The translations under genes were made by a program, and so were the position numbers. This document shows, piece by piece, positions 34,300 through 43,581 of a DNA stretch of 57,275 nt; the stretch's first letter is position 1, and every line of letters begins with the position of its first letter. This DNA comes from an uncultured Eubacteriales bacterium (GTDB lineage: Bacteria; Bacillota; Clostridia; Oscillospirales; CAG-272): NCBI GenBank assembly GCA_934371135.1, contig CAKRNO010000008.1, positions 1 to 57,275 on the forward strand, in the 5' to 3' direction. The notes under the pieces were generated by a model. The model was given only the letters and a program-made list of their open reading frames with translations, was not told the DNA's origin and ran no database searches.

Positions 34300-36846
34300 T
34301 CACTCGATCGCCTTGAGCGCCTCTGCCATGTTGATACGGCGGATCTTGCCGATGAGGGTCAGATCCACGAGAAGTGTAAACACAAAGGTGATTGCCACGG
34401 CGATGAGAAAGCTCCAGGGAGAGAGCGCGTGACCGAAGTAGATGGAGCTGATGCGAATCTGCGCCATGACGTAGCGGTGCAGAGCGATACCGAGCGGCAG
34501 CCCGACGATGACGGACAAGGCGGTGAGGACGATGTTTTCACGGAAGACATAGCTGTTTTGCTCCCTTGGGTAGAAGCCAAGGACCTTGATGGTGGCGAGC
34601 TCACGCGTGCGCTCTGCGATGGTGATGTTCGTGAGATTGTAGAGTACGGTGAAGGAGAGTGCCCCTGCGCATACAAGGACGATGAGGACGATGTAATCGA
34701 GTCTGTCGAGCATACTGCCGACGCGCGTTTCCATTTCCTCCGAGAGGAGCACGTTTGCGACGCCATCAATCCCGCGCAGGGCGGCACCGGACGCGACCGC
34801 GTCTGCCCCGGAGGGAAAGAGGATGTAGGCAGTGTTCGGCAGGGGAGCCTCGCCGAAGCTTTTGGAGAGCGTTCCGCTCGTGACATAGGCGTAGTCGTAG
34901 ATATAATTGTCAAAGATGGCGCTGATGCGGAGGGTCAGGGTACGCCCCTCGCCGTCGCGCAGGGTGAGCATGTCGCCGACCGCGAGCCCCGCCTCGTCGG
35001 CAAAGCGGAAGTTGACGGCGACCTCGCCGTCGCCGGGGTAGGCAACAGGGGTCTTACCGCGGTGCAGATCCACAAAGCCGTCGAGTCCGCTGTCTGCCGC
35101 GATGAGGGAAATGTCCGTCTCACCCGTATTGACGAGGGCGCTCGCGCTGTCCGTGTAGAGGAAGACCGTATTCCCGGCGGTGCCGGCACTCTTTTCGAGG
35201 AAAGCCGCGCGCGCCTCCTCGTCGAGTCCGTCGTAGAAACTGACGGAGGCGTCAAAGAGCTGGATTTTGCTGTACTGGTTGTCGACGACGGGACGGATGG
35301 AGTCGCGGATGCCGAAGCCGGCCAGGAGCAGGGCGGTGCAGCCGCCGACGCCGAGCACGGTCATAAGCATACGTCCCTTGTAGCGGAAGATGTTGCGGAG
35401 CGACACCTTGTGCAGGAAGCGGAGACGATTCCAGAGTGCGGGGATGCGCTCAAGCAGGATCTTTTTCCCCGCGGTCGGGGTTTTGGGGCGGATGAGCTGT
35501 GCCGCCGTTTCCTTAAGGTCACGGTAGCAGACGAAGACGGTGGCGCCGAGTGCCGCCGCGAGAAACGCTGCGGTGCAGGCGGCGAACAGCCCCCAGTTGA
35601 GCACATACGCGACCGGGCGGCGGATGGAATACATGATGCCGTACATCTTCCAGAGCGCGAGCGGCAGGAGCCGCGAGCCGAGCAGGAACCCGGTAATACA
35701 GCCGATGAGAGAGGCGCTGCCCGCGTAGAGCAGATACTGCGAGAGGATGGCGCCGTTGCCGTAGCCGAGCGCCTTGAGCGTCCCGTTCTGCGTGCGTCCC
35801 TCCCCGACCATGCGCGTCATGGTCGTGATGCAGACGAGCGCCGCGACAAGGAAGAAAAAGAGCGGAAAGACCTTGGCAACGCCCGAAATGATCGCCGTAT
35901 CGTTCCGGAGGCTCGCGAACCCGACGTTGGACAGCCGGTCGAGGGCGTAGACCGTCGGCGCCGTGAGGGAGGCGAGTGCTTCCCGCTTGGCAGTGATCTG
36001 CGCTTCATACTCCCGTATCTTCTCCTCGGGCAGCAGGGGGCGCGCGGCGTCCAGCTCCGCCTCCGCCGCGGCGAGCTTCGCCTCAGCGTCGGTGCGGATG
36101 CCCTCATAGCGCGCGTCGGCGCGGTCGTGCAGGAGCGCTTCCACATCCCCTCGCACGGCGTCGAGCGCCGCCTTTTCTTCGTCGGAGCAGATGGGGTGCC
36201 GCTCGGAGAGCCTCAGGTAGATTTCCGTGTAAATGCCGTCGCTGCGGAACGCCTCCGGCAGCAGGTAGATAAAGCCTGAGACGGTGCCGTCCGAGAGGGC
36301 TGCCCCGCCGCGCTCAAAATTGATATAGGTGGCAGCGTTTGCGATGCCGACGACCGTATAACTCTGCGCCGTAAAATATTGCTTGGTCTCATCGGAGTTC
36401 TCCTCCGAGAGGGTGAGGAGCGTGCCGATCCGGTCCTCTCCTGCAAATTTGGCGTCGAGGACACATTCACCGGGGGAGGTGGGGAGCCGCCCGGCGACGA
36501 GATCCAGCCCGTTCACGTTTTCGAGCAGGGCGTGCGCGTGGAGCGCGGCGTTGGTGCCGTCTTCCTTTTTATAGAGGATGTCCCGGGAGACGGAGCCCCA
36601 TGCCCCATCGATCCCCGAAAGACCGCTGAAGGCGGTAACGTCGTCGTCGGTAAAGCCGAGGGTCGAGACGAGACGGTAGTCATAGAGCCGGAGGTCGGAG
36701 AGATACCCGTCCGCCGTTTTCAGCATGGCGTCCTCGGTCACGCGCAGACCGACAAAAAAGCCGACGCCGAGCGCGATGATGGCGAGGATGGCAAAGTAGC
36801 GGACGAGGGTCGTGCGTATGGTACGCAGAACAGAACGCATCAGCAT
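34300..36846 (-). CDS. ABC transporter permease, FtsX/MacB type
   Basis: The permease of about 848 residues has one N-terminal helix, a large extracytoplasmic region, then an FtsX domain with helices at about 330-480 and a second FtsX domain near the C-terminus (VLVCAGALSFTVLYNLTNI, ERTRELATIKVLGF). A short coiled coil lies at about 245-300. This 8-10-helix duplicated layout is typical of Firmicutes peptide or lipid efflux permeases. It starts six bases after the ATPase stop; ATGs at 36846 and 36840 and overlapping GTGs are all possible starts. Substrate unknown. Confidence 0.9.
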   Translation of the reverse strand: MLMRSVLRTIRTTLVRYFAILAIIALGVGFFVGLRVTEDAMLKTADGYLSDLRLYDYRLVSTLGFTDDDVTAFSGLSGIDGAWGSVSRDILYKKEDGTNAALHAHALLENVNGLDLVAGRLPTSPGECVLDAKFAGEDRIGTLLTLSEENSDETKQYFTAQSYTVVGIANAATYINFERGGAALSDGTVSGFIYLLPEAFRSDGIYTEIYLRLSERHPICSDEEKAALDAVRGDVEALLHDRADARYEGIRTDAEAKLAAAEAELDAARPLLPEEKIREYEAQITAKREALASLTAPTVYALDRLSNVGFASLRNDTAIISGVAKVFPLFFFLVAALVCITTMTRMVGEGRTQNGTLKALGYGNGAILSQYLLYAGSASLIGCITGFLLGSRLLPLALWKMYGIMYSIRRPVAYVLNWGLFAACTAAFLAAALGATVFVCYRDLKETAAQLIRPKTPTAGKKILLERIPALWNRLRFLHKVSLRNIFRYKGRMLMTVLGVGGCTALLLAGFGIRDSIRPVVDNQYSKIQLFDASVSFYDGLDEEARAAFLEKSAGTAGNTVFLYTDSASALVNTGETDISLIAADSGLDGFVDLHRGKTPVAYPGDGEVAVNFRFADEAGLAVGDMLTLRDGEGRTLTLRISAIFDNYIYDYAYVTSGTLSKSFGEAPLPNTAYILFPSGADAVASGAALRGIDGVANVLLSEEMETRVGSMLDRLDYIVLIVLVCAGALSFTVLYNLTNITIAERTRELATIKVLGFYPREQNSYVFRENIVLTALSVIVGLPLGIALHRYVMAQIRISSIYFGHALSPWSFLIAVAITFVFTLLVDLTLIGKIRRINMAEALKAIE

Positions 36847-36851
36847 CGCCG

Positions 36852-37556
36852 TCACCACTCAATCTCATCGACGGGCTTCGCCGCGGGATTGCGTTCCATC
36901 CGCTCGACCGTACCGTTTTTGACGTGGATGACGCGGTCCGCCATCGCGGTCAGTGCGCTGTTGTGCGTGATGATGACCACCGTCATGCCGGTTTTTCTCG
37001 CAGTGTCCTGCAGGAGGCGGAGGATCTGCTTCCCCGTGACGTAGTCGAGCGCGCCCGTCGGCTCGTCGCAGAGGAGCAGGCGCGGTTTTTTGGCGAGGGC
37101 GCGCGCGATGGAAACGCGTTGCTGCTCCCCACCGGAGAGCTGGGCGGGGAAGTTGCGGCACCGGTCGGCGAGCCCCACCTCCGCGAGAATTTCGGCGGCG
37201 TCCGTCTCCACATGGCTGATGTGTGTCGCCATCTCGACGTTTTCGAGCGCCGTCAGGTTCTGGATGAGGTTGTAGAACTGGAAGACGAAGCCGACCTCAT
37301 ACCGACGGTAGGCGGTGAGCTCCCGCACGCCGAGGTGGGAGATATCCCGACCGCCGACAAAGACCTCGCCCTCGGTGAGGGTGTCCATACCGCCGAGGAT
37401 GTTGAGGAGCGTCGTCTTACCGGCTCCGGAGGGACCCACGATGACACAGAGCTCCCCCTCGTCGATGACGAAATCGGCATCGTGCAGGGCGTTGATGCGG
37501 ACCTCGCCCATGGTATAGACCTTGCTGACGTGACGGAATTCGATGAAATGCTCCAT
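36852..37556 (-). CDS. ABC transporter ATP-binding protein, LolD/MacB type
   Basis: The 234-residue ATPase has Walker A GPSGAGKTT, Q-loop FVFQFYNL, signature LSGGEQQRV, Walker B LLLCDEPTGALD and the H-loop ITHN, typical of the MacB/LolD/SalX group. It pairs with the FtsX-type permease directly downstream. The start at 37556 has AAAGGA about seven bases upstream. The two-component system at 13.2-14.9 kb is too far away to link by context. Confidence 0.95.
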   Translation of the reverse strand: MEHFIEFRHVSKVYTMGEVRINALHDADFVIDEGELCVIVGPSGAGKTTLLNILGGMDTLTEGEVFVGGRDISHLGVRELTAYRRYEVGFVFQFYNLIQNLTALENVEMATHISHVETDAAEILAEVGLADRCRNFPAQLSGGEQQRVSIARALAKKPRLLLCDEPTGALDYVTGKQILRLLQDTARKTGMTVVIITHNSALTAMADRVIHVKNGTVERMERNPAAKPVDEIEW

Positions 37557-37747
37557 GATCGTTTCCTTTTGCTGAACTGTTTTTTTATATCTTAAACAAG
37601 AGATATGAAAGAAGTATGAACGGACGCCGGCGGGGCGACGTTTTTTACAAAAAACGACGGGCGGCGGTAAGGACGGCGCGCCGCTTCCCATCATATACTG
37701 ACAGCAGAATGACCGGTCGGAAAATCGACAAGGAAAGGAAGCCGGAA

Positions 37748-39091
37748 ATGTCGGAATATGTGATGAACGGAGGGGCGCCCCTCGTCGGTGAGGTCGAGGT
37801 CTCCGGGGCAAAGAACGGGGCGCTCCCGCTTTTGTTTGCGTCCGTTTTGGCGGAGGGGGCGTGTACCTATTACCATGTGCCGGATATCGGAGACGTGCGC
37901 CTGACGCTCCGGATCCTCTCGGAGATGGGCGCGCGCGTGACGCGCCGGGATGCGCACACCGTGACGGTGGACGCCCGCTACCTGTCGCCCGAGGCGATCC
38001 CGCGGCACCTGACCGCCGGGATGCGCGCCTCCTCCTATCTGCTCGGGGCGTGCCTCGGTCGGTTCGGGTACGCGGCAGAGCCGCTGACGGGCGGGTGCGA
38101 CTTCGGCAACCGCCCGCTCAACTGTCATTACGGCGCCTTCCATGCCCTGGGCGCGCGGGGGGAGGGGGAGCTCTATGCACCCGCCGCGGGGCTGACCGGC
38201 GGCAGGTATGTATTCCCGCAGGTGTCGGTCGGCGCGACGGTGAACGGGCTGTTCGCCGCCTGCCGCGCGCGCGGCGTCACGCACCTCTCGAACTGCGCGA
38301 CCGAGAGCCACGTCGGCGACCTCATACGGTTTCTCCTGGCGCTCGGCGCCGATATCCGCGGGGTGGGTACGCCGGAGCTTGAGATACGGGGCTGCCCGCA
38401 CCTCGGCAAGGCATCTTTTGTCGTTTCTCCCGACGAGATTGAGGCGGGGACGTATCTGCTCGCGGGTGTGGCGACGGCGGGGGACGTGACGGTGACGGGC
38501 ATCCGCCCCTGCGATCTCTCACCCCTCATCGGGGTGCTTGTCCGCGCGGGGTGCCGCGTGGATACTGCCCCCGACCGCGTGCGCGTGCGCCGCGGCGACG
38601 TTTTTTCGGGGGTCAGCGTGGAGACGGCGCCCGCCCCGGGCTTCCCGACCGATCTGCACCCGCAGACGGTGGCGGCGCTTTGCTTCGCCGACGGGGAGAG
38701 CCGCATGACCGAGCGGGTGTGGCAGGAGCGCTTCCGCTATACGGGCGAGCTCGCCAGGATGGGCGCCTCGTTTACGCGTGAGGGGCAGACGCTGACGCTC
38801 CGCCCCGCCGCCATGCACGCGGCGGACGTCACCGTGACCGACCTGCGCGGCGGCGCCGCGCTCGCCATCGCCGCGCTCGCCGTCCCGGGTGTGTCCCGGC
38901 TCTCCGGGTGCGAGCTGATTGAGCGGGGCTATGAGGACTTCACGGGTAAGCTCCGCCGTCTCGGCGGGGACGTCCGGGTGTCAGTGGTGCCGCCGTCTTG
39001 CCCGCCGCGGGCGGGCGAGAAATCCGCCGAGCAGCGCGATGAGGAACACGGCGGGGATGCCCGCACAGCGGACGGCGACGGGCAGGGTTGA
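37748..39091 (+). CDS. murA: UDP-N-acetylglucosamine 1-carboxyvinyltransferase
   Basis: The 447-residue EPSP-synthase-fold enzyme makes the first committed step of peptidoglycan synthesis, adding enolpyruvate from PEP to UDP-GlcNAc. The key residues are visible: Lys22-Asn23 in AKNGALP, Arg93 in MRAS, the catalytic-loop Cys117 in GGCDFGNRP (the fosfomycin target), and Asp in GFPTDLHPQ. The family is normally about 420 residues; the last 30 are an added Pro/Glu/Asp-rich tail that lies over the end of the convergent small membrane gene. The ATG at 37748 follows an A/G-rich AAGGAAG site. Confidence 0.92.
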   Translation: MSEYVMNGGAPLVGEVEVSGAKNGALPLLFASVLAEGACTYYHVPDIGDVRLTLRILSEMGARVTRRDAHTVTVDARYLSPEAIPRHLTAGMRASSYLLGACLGRFGYAAEPLTGGCDFGNRPLNCHYGAFHALGARGEGELYAPAAGLTGGRYVFPQVSVGATVNGLFAACRARGVTHLSNCATESHVGDLIRFLLALGADIRGVGTPELEIRGCPHLGKASFVVSPDEIEAGTYLLAGVATAGDVTVTGIRPCDLSPLIGVLVRAGCRVDTAPDRVRVRRGDVFSGVSVETAPAPGFPTDLHPQTVAALCFADGESRMTERVWQERFRYTGELARMGASFTREGQTLTLRPAAMHAADVTVTDLRGGAALAIAALAVPGVSRLSGCELIERGYEDFTGKLRRLGGDVRVSVVPPSCPPRAGEKSAEQRDEEHGGDARTADGDGQG

Positions 39092-39385
39092 GCCGGGGAT
39101 GGCGAGCCCGCCCGCACCGATGAGGATGGCGAAGACCGCCCCTGCGATGAGGGCGGGGAACAGGGAGTCGCGCCGCCACATACGGACGGTGCAGATGCCG
39201 AGCATGAGCGCCGTCAGACCGAGGCAGGCGAGCCCGGCGGGGAGCAGATGCGCGGTCGGGTCCTGCGCGCGCAGGAGGACGGCGCTGACCGCCATCACCA
39301 GTACGGCTCCGAAGAGGAGTGCCATACCTCCGCCGAGCAGAAGCGATTTCAGCAATGAGGGTTGTTTTCTGTGTCTTTTTTCCAC
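38981..39385 (-). CDS. Small four-helix membrane protein (TIGR04086-like)
   Basis: The 134-residue protein has four hydrophobic helices (about 12-35, 46-66, 76-98, 103-124), a basic N-terminus, and a strongly basic RPRRARRRHH end. Size, helix spacing and the LLLGGGMALLFG opening helix resemble the TIGR04086 proteins of Clostridia, which have no known function. Its 3' end overlaps murA tail to tail by 111 bases. An ATG at 39385 with GGAGG six bases upstream supports the start. Confidence 0.75.
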   Translation of the reverse strand: MEKRHRKQPSLLKSLLLGGGMALLFGAVLVMAVSAVLLRAQDPTAHLLPAGLACLGLTALMLGICTVRMWRRDSLFPALIAGAVFAILIGAGGLAIPGSTLPVAVRCAGIPAVFLIALLGGFLARPRRARRRHH

Positions 39386-39754
39386 GGTACACCTCCGGTG
39401 GCTGTGATTGCTTCACTGTATGCGAGCCCCCGGCGGATTATGCCGCCGGGCGCGCGCCGTCTTCGCCGCCGGCGGTGTGCCCGTCCGCTGCCCCTCGCTG
39501 TCCTCCATTCTCCCTCGCCCTGTTCTGCCTGTCTCTCGTATTCACTTTTTCTGTCCCCCGCGGGTCACCGCGGGGGACATCCTGTTTTCCGGAGATTTGA
39601 AAAAAACGCATTTTTTGACATCGCCCGATGCACCGCGCCGTCGCGCGACGAGGTATAAAAACCGTCGGTCGGCTCACACTGCATGGTGTGATATTTCATT
39701 TTGTGATCGGGCACGGCGGGCGGCAGACGCCGCCGGGTGCCATCGGAGGTTAGG
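39386..39754. other. Divergent intergenic region before oppA
   Basis: There is no credible gene. It holds an 11-bp stem hairpin at 39553-39578, a TTGACA at 39615 without a properly spaced -10 box, and a TATAAA at 39654. A perfect 6-bp inverted repeat TCACAC/GTGTGA at 39674-39691 lies about 65 bases ahead of the oppA start and is a candidate operator. Confidence 0.5.
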
Positions 39755-41920
39755 ATGATGAAAAAACGGTGCAGACAGATGCTGTTGCTGCTCCTGGCGG
39801 TGGGGGTCCTGCTGTCGTCCGGCGGCTGTAAAAAGGGCTCGGGCGGCGGCTCGGGGCTTTCCGACCCGTATGCGGACAAGACCCATGCGGAGGTGTCGGA
39901 GCTCCTCTACCGGGAAGTGCTAGGAGAGTTCTATGACTACTACACGCGGGCGACGGAGGCAGCGACCGTCTCCGAGCGCTATGCGCTCATGGCGATCGCG
40001 GAGGCGAAGCTGCTCGGCTCCGGCGTGATGCTGCCCTCGACGGCGAACGGCGGCAACTATGCCATCTCCCGCGTCGCGCCGCGCACCGTCACGTCGGTCC
40101 TCTGGGGCAGCGACGAGTTCCGTTACCACAATGCCCTTGTGGTGAAGGGGGGACCGCTCCGCCGCGGAGAGGTGGAGGAGATGAAGGCAAAATGGGCGAC
40201 GCTCCGCGGCACAGGCGGCTATGAGACGTGGGCGAAGTCGTATCTGAAAGGAAAGGGCTACACCATCGGCGACACTTACGACTACGCCTATACGGCAGAC
40301 CCCACGACGTGGGACTGGCACAACACCAACCAGGCCCCCGATTTCCGTGCACTCGTCAACCTCTACGACGGGCTGTATGAGTACGACGCGGAAAACCGGC
40401 AGATGCCCGCCCTCGCGACCTCCCATGAGGTATCGGAGGACGGTCTGACCTACACGTTCCATATCCGCCCGGGCGTGCAATGGGTGAATTACCAGGGGAC
40501 GCCGATCGAGGAGGTCACGGCGGCGAGCTTTGTCCGCGGGTTCCAGCATCTGCTGGACGCGAGCGCCGGGCTCGAAGCACTGGTGGACGGCGTGGTCAAG
40601 GGCGTCTCGGAATACCTTTCGGAGGAGGTCACGGACTTTTCCGCCGTCGGCGTGCGGGCACCCGACCGCTATACGCTGGTCTATGAGCTCGAGCAGCCGT
40701 GCTCCTATTTCACCACCATGTTGAGCTATGCTCTGTTCGCCCCGATCAGCGAGGCGTACTTCCTCGCGAACGGCGGTGCCTTCGGCAGAGCCGCCTTTGC
40801 GGAGGCATCGGGCAGGAGCGGCTACACCTACGGTACCTCCCCCGAGAAGATCGCCTATTGCGGACCCTACCTCGTCACGTCGATGACCGCGGAGAATTCG
40901 GTGATCTTCAGCGCCAACCCCGCTTATTGGAACAAGAACCGCATCAACATCCGCAAGATCACCTGGACGTTCGTCTCCGGGCAGGAGCCGACGCAGGCGT
41001 ATGACCTCGTGCGGGCAGGGAAGCTGTCGGGCGCGGGGCTGAACGCCAACTCGCTCGCCAAGGCGAAAGAAAACGGGGATTTTGAAAAGTATGCGTATGT
41101 TTCCGGCGTGGATGCCGGCGCTTTCCCGGTGTTTTATAACCTGTACCGTAAGCAGTACGCCAACTATAACGACCCGACCGTCGCCGTCTCCTCCATGACG
41201 GAGGACGAGCGGGTGCGGGCAAACCTCGCGATGCTGAACCGCCATTTCCGCATGGCGCTCGTGACCTCGCTCGACCGCGCGGCGGAGAACGCGACGCTCA
41301 CGGGGGACGACCTCAAGTACACCAGCCTCGTGAACTCCTATACCCCCGGTAACTTCGTCAGCCTTGCCGAGGATGTGACGGTGCGCATCGGAGACGAGGA
41401 GAGACGGTTCCCGGCGGGGACGTACTACGGCGCCATCGTCCAGGCACAGCTCGATGCGGACGGGGTCGGCGTGCAGGTATGGGATTCTGCGGCAGAGGGC
41501 GGCGCCGGGTCATCCACCGGCTTTGACGGCTGGTACAGCGCGGAGAGAGCCGCGGCACACCTCGCCGAGGCGGTGGAGGAGCTGCGGGAGCAGGGCGTGG
41601 AAATCAGCCGCGAGAACCCCATCGTTCTCGAAATGCCCTATTGCGACATCAGCGAGCCGTATTCCAACCGTGCGAACGCGTTCAAACAGTCGGTGGAGGC
41701 ATCGCTCGGCGGGCAGGTCGTGATCCGCCTTGTCAAGACGGGTGGCTCCAATGCGTCGAACTGGTATTACGCGGGCTTCTATCCCCCCTCCGGGCAGCTC
41801 ATGAACTATAACATTTTTGACGGCTGCGGCTGGAGTCCGGACTACGGCGACCCCGCGACGTATCTCGATACCATGCTCCCGCAGGGCGGCGGCATGGCAA
41901 AGAATATCGGACTTTTCTGA
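39755..41920 (+). CDS. oppA: Oligopeptide ABC transporter substrate-binding lipoprotein
   Basis: The 721-residue lipoprotein has a signal ending in SSGGC with acylated Cys25; Ser at -3 is unusual. A non-family insert of about 170 residues precedes the SBP_bac_5 core, which starts near 205 with LVNLYDGLYEYD. The core is recognisable to the GWSPDYGDPATYLDTM block, after which the protein stops within 13 residues; E. coli OppA continues about 110 residues beyond this point. Either a short C-terminus is normal for this subgroup or the gene is truncated. GGAGG lies five bases before the ATG at 39755; a second ATG at 39758 is also possible. It is first in the opp operon. Confidence 0.88.
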   Translation: MMKKRCRQMLLLLLAVGVLLSSGGCKKGSGGGSGLSDPYADKTHAEVSELLYREVLGEFYDYYTRATEAATVSERYALMAIAEAKLLGSGVMLPSTANGGNYAISRVAPRTVTSVLWGSDEFRYHNALVVKGGPLRRGEVEEMKAKWATLRGTGGYETWAKSYLKGKGYTIGDTYDYAYTADPTTWDWHNTNQAPDFRALVNLYDGLYEYDAENRQMPALATSHEVSEDGLTYTFHIRPGVQWVNYQGTPIEEVTAASFVRGFQHLLDASAGLEALVDGVVKGVSEYLSEEVTDFSAVGVRAPDRYTLVYELEQPCSYFTTMLSYALFAPISEAYFLANGGAFGRAAFAEASGRSGYTYGTSPEKIAYCGPYLVTSMTAENSVIFSANPAYWNKNRINIRKITWTFVSGQEPTQAYDLVRAGKLSGAGLNANSLAKAKENGDFEKYAYVSGVDAGAFPVFYNLYRKQYANYNDPTVAVSSMTEDERVRANLAMLNRHFRMALVTSLDRAAENATLTGDDLKYTSLVNSYTPGNFVSLAEDVTVRIGDEERRFPAGTYYGAIVQAQLDADGVGVQVWDSAAEGGAGSSTGFDGWYSAERAAAHLAEAVEELREQGVEISRENPIVLEMPYCDISEPYSNRANAFKQSVEASLGGQVVIRLVKTGGSNASNWYYAGFYPPSGQLMNYNIFDGCGWSPDYGDPATYLDTMLPQGGGMAKNIGLF

Positions 41921-41936
41921 AAAAAACGAAGTTGAC

Positions 41937-41957
41937 GGGGCGCACGCCGTGCGCCCC
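41937..41957 (+). other. Intercistronic hairpin between oppA and oppB
   Basis: A 9-bp perfect stem (GGGGCGCAC arms) with a GCC loop lacks a T-tract. Such hairpins often stabilise the upstream message, giving more binding protein than permease; that role is inferred. Confidence 0.6.
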
Positions 41958-41974
41958 GGTCGGAGGAGGAGCTT

Positions 41975-43576
41975 ATGGCGAAATATCTGATGAAGCGCCT
42001 TTTGCGCGGCATTGTGTCCGTTGTCATCGTCGTCACGATCGTCATGCTGCTCATCTATACGCTCATGGACCGCAACCTCATTTTTGCGAGGGACGGGCAG
42101 TTTACCAAGCGATACAACAACGACCGCGAGCTGTACCGGTACACGCAGTGGGAGCGCTTCGGGTACCTCGACTATGTTTCCTACGGGGAATATCTTGCGG
42201 ACCTTACCCGCGCGGGCGAGATCGACGAGGAGACGCGGGCGGCGGCGGTCGCCATCGGGCGCCGGGCGGACGAGGATACGGCGACCGCCCGGGAGTATGC
42301 GGCGCGCTTCCGCCGTGACTATGAGGCGCGCGGCTATACGGTCGAGCGGCTGGACGCCGTCATGCTGAACAAAAACAAGGTGGACGTCGGCGGTAAGCAG
42401 CAGCTTTTCGCATACAAGGATAAGAGCGTCTTCTCGCGTCTCCTGTCCTTTTTCGGCGGCATCGTCCATGTGGATAACATCCATTATGTCAAGGATGACG
42501 TCGGTGACCGTGGGCTCACCTTTACGCTCTATGATCCGGTCTACAATACGGAGGAGGGGAGCGGCGCTCTTTTGAAGCGGAAGTTTTCTCCTGCCATCCT
42601 GGGGCGGGGCACAGAGCACAAATACCTCCTGTATTTTGACGGGCAGTTTCCCTATATCCATGAGAATCTGGTGACGATACGCCTCGGTCTGTCCTACACC
42701 GTCAACCAGAACGTCGATGTGGCGGATACCATGACGGAGCAGCAGGGGGGATACGTCACCTCCCGCGTGACGTACCCGACGGGGCTGACCGAGGAGAGCG
42801 CAAACGACCTGCACACCGCGACCTATGCCTACGCCGGCGCGCGGGAGGTCTCGCCCCTGTACGCCGACCGCTACACGGACGACTATATCAACGTGCGCGC
42901 CTTCAAGGAGAACCGGTCGAAGCTCGGCTATTCCTTTATCATCGGCATCGTCGCGGCGGTCGCGGCGTATCTCATCGCCGTCCCTCTCGGGATCCTCATG
43001 GCGAGGCGGAAGGACCGGTTTGTCGATAAGCTGGGTACCGCCTATATCGTCTTCATCCTCGCGGTCCCCTCGCTCGCGTATATCTTTATCTTCAAGGCAA
43101 TCGGCGGGAGCCTTGGTTTGCCCACCTCCTTCAGCATGGAGGGGGAGACGGCGCTCATGTATCTGCTCCCCATCCTCTCCCTTGCGCTGCCGTCCGTGGC
43201 GGGGCTCGTCAAGTGGCTGCGGCGCTATACCATCGACCAGATGAACGCGGATTATGTCCGGTTCGCGCGGGCGCAGGGACTCTCGGAGCGGGAGATCTTC
43301 CGCCGCCACATTCTCAAGAATGCGGCGATACCGATGCTGCACGGCATCCCCGCGAGCCTCCTCGGGTGCCTCGTCGGTGCCATCATCACGGAGCGGGTGT
43401 ATCTCGTCCCCGGTGCGGGGAACCTCCTGACCACCGCCATCAACATGAATGACAATGCGGTCATCGTCGGGCTGACCCTGTTCTATGCGGTTCTCTCCAT
43501 CGTTTCTCTCATCCTCGGGGATCTGCTCATGGCGTCGGCGGACCCGCGCATCTCTTTCTCGGGTAAAGCGAGGTGA
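41975..43576 (+). CDS. oppB: Oligopeptide ABC transporter permease OppB
   Basis: The 533-residue protein has an N-terminal helix (about 10-31), a large extracytoplasmic domain (about 32-312) and five helices (about 317-525) with the EAA-like loop (FARAQGLSEREIFRRHILKNA). E. coli OppB is 306 residues, so the extra 220 residues are all in the first outer loop, a form seen in clostridial OppB proteins. GGAGGAGG lies eight bases upstream. It overlaps or abuts oppC. Confidence 0.92.
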   Translation: MAKYLMKRLLRGIVSVVIVVTIVMLLIYTLMDRNLIFARDGQFTKRYNNDRELYRYTQWERFGYLDYVSYGEYLADLTRAGEIDEETRAAAVAIGRRADEDTATAREYAARFRRDYEARGYTVERLDAVMLNKNKVDVGGKQQLFAYKDKSVFSRLLSFFGGIVHVDNIHYVKDDVGDRGLTFTLYDPVYNTEEGSGALLKRKFSPAILGRGTEHKYLLYFDGQFPYIHENLVTIRLGLSYTVNQNVDVADTMTEQQGGYVTSRVTYPTGLTEESANDLHTATYAYAGAREVSPLYADRYTDDYINVRAFKENRSKLGYSFIIGIVAAVAAYLIAVPLGILMARRKDRFVDKLGTAYIVFILAVPSLAYIFIFKAIGGSLGLPTSFSMEGETALMYLLPILSLALPSVAGLVKWLRRYTIDQMNADYVRFARAQGLSEREIFRRHILKNAAIPMLHGIPASLLGCLVGAIITERVYLVPGAGNLLTTAINMNDNAVIVGLTLFYAVLSIVSLILGDLLMASADPRISFSGKAR

Positions 43577-43581
43577 ACGAT

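Noticed and set aside
39615..39659. Promoter TTGACA with TATAAA before oppA
   Set aside because: The boxes are 33 bases apart, too far for sigma-A.
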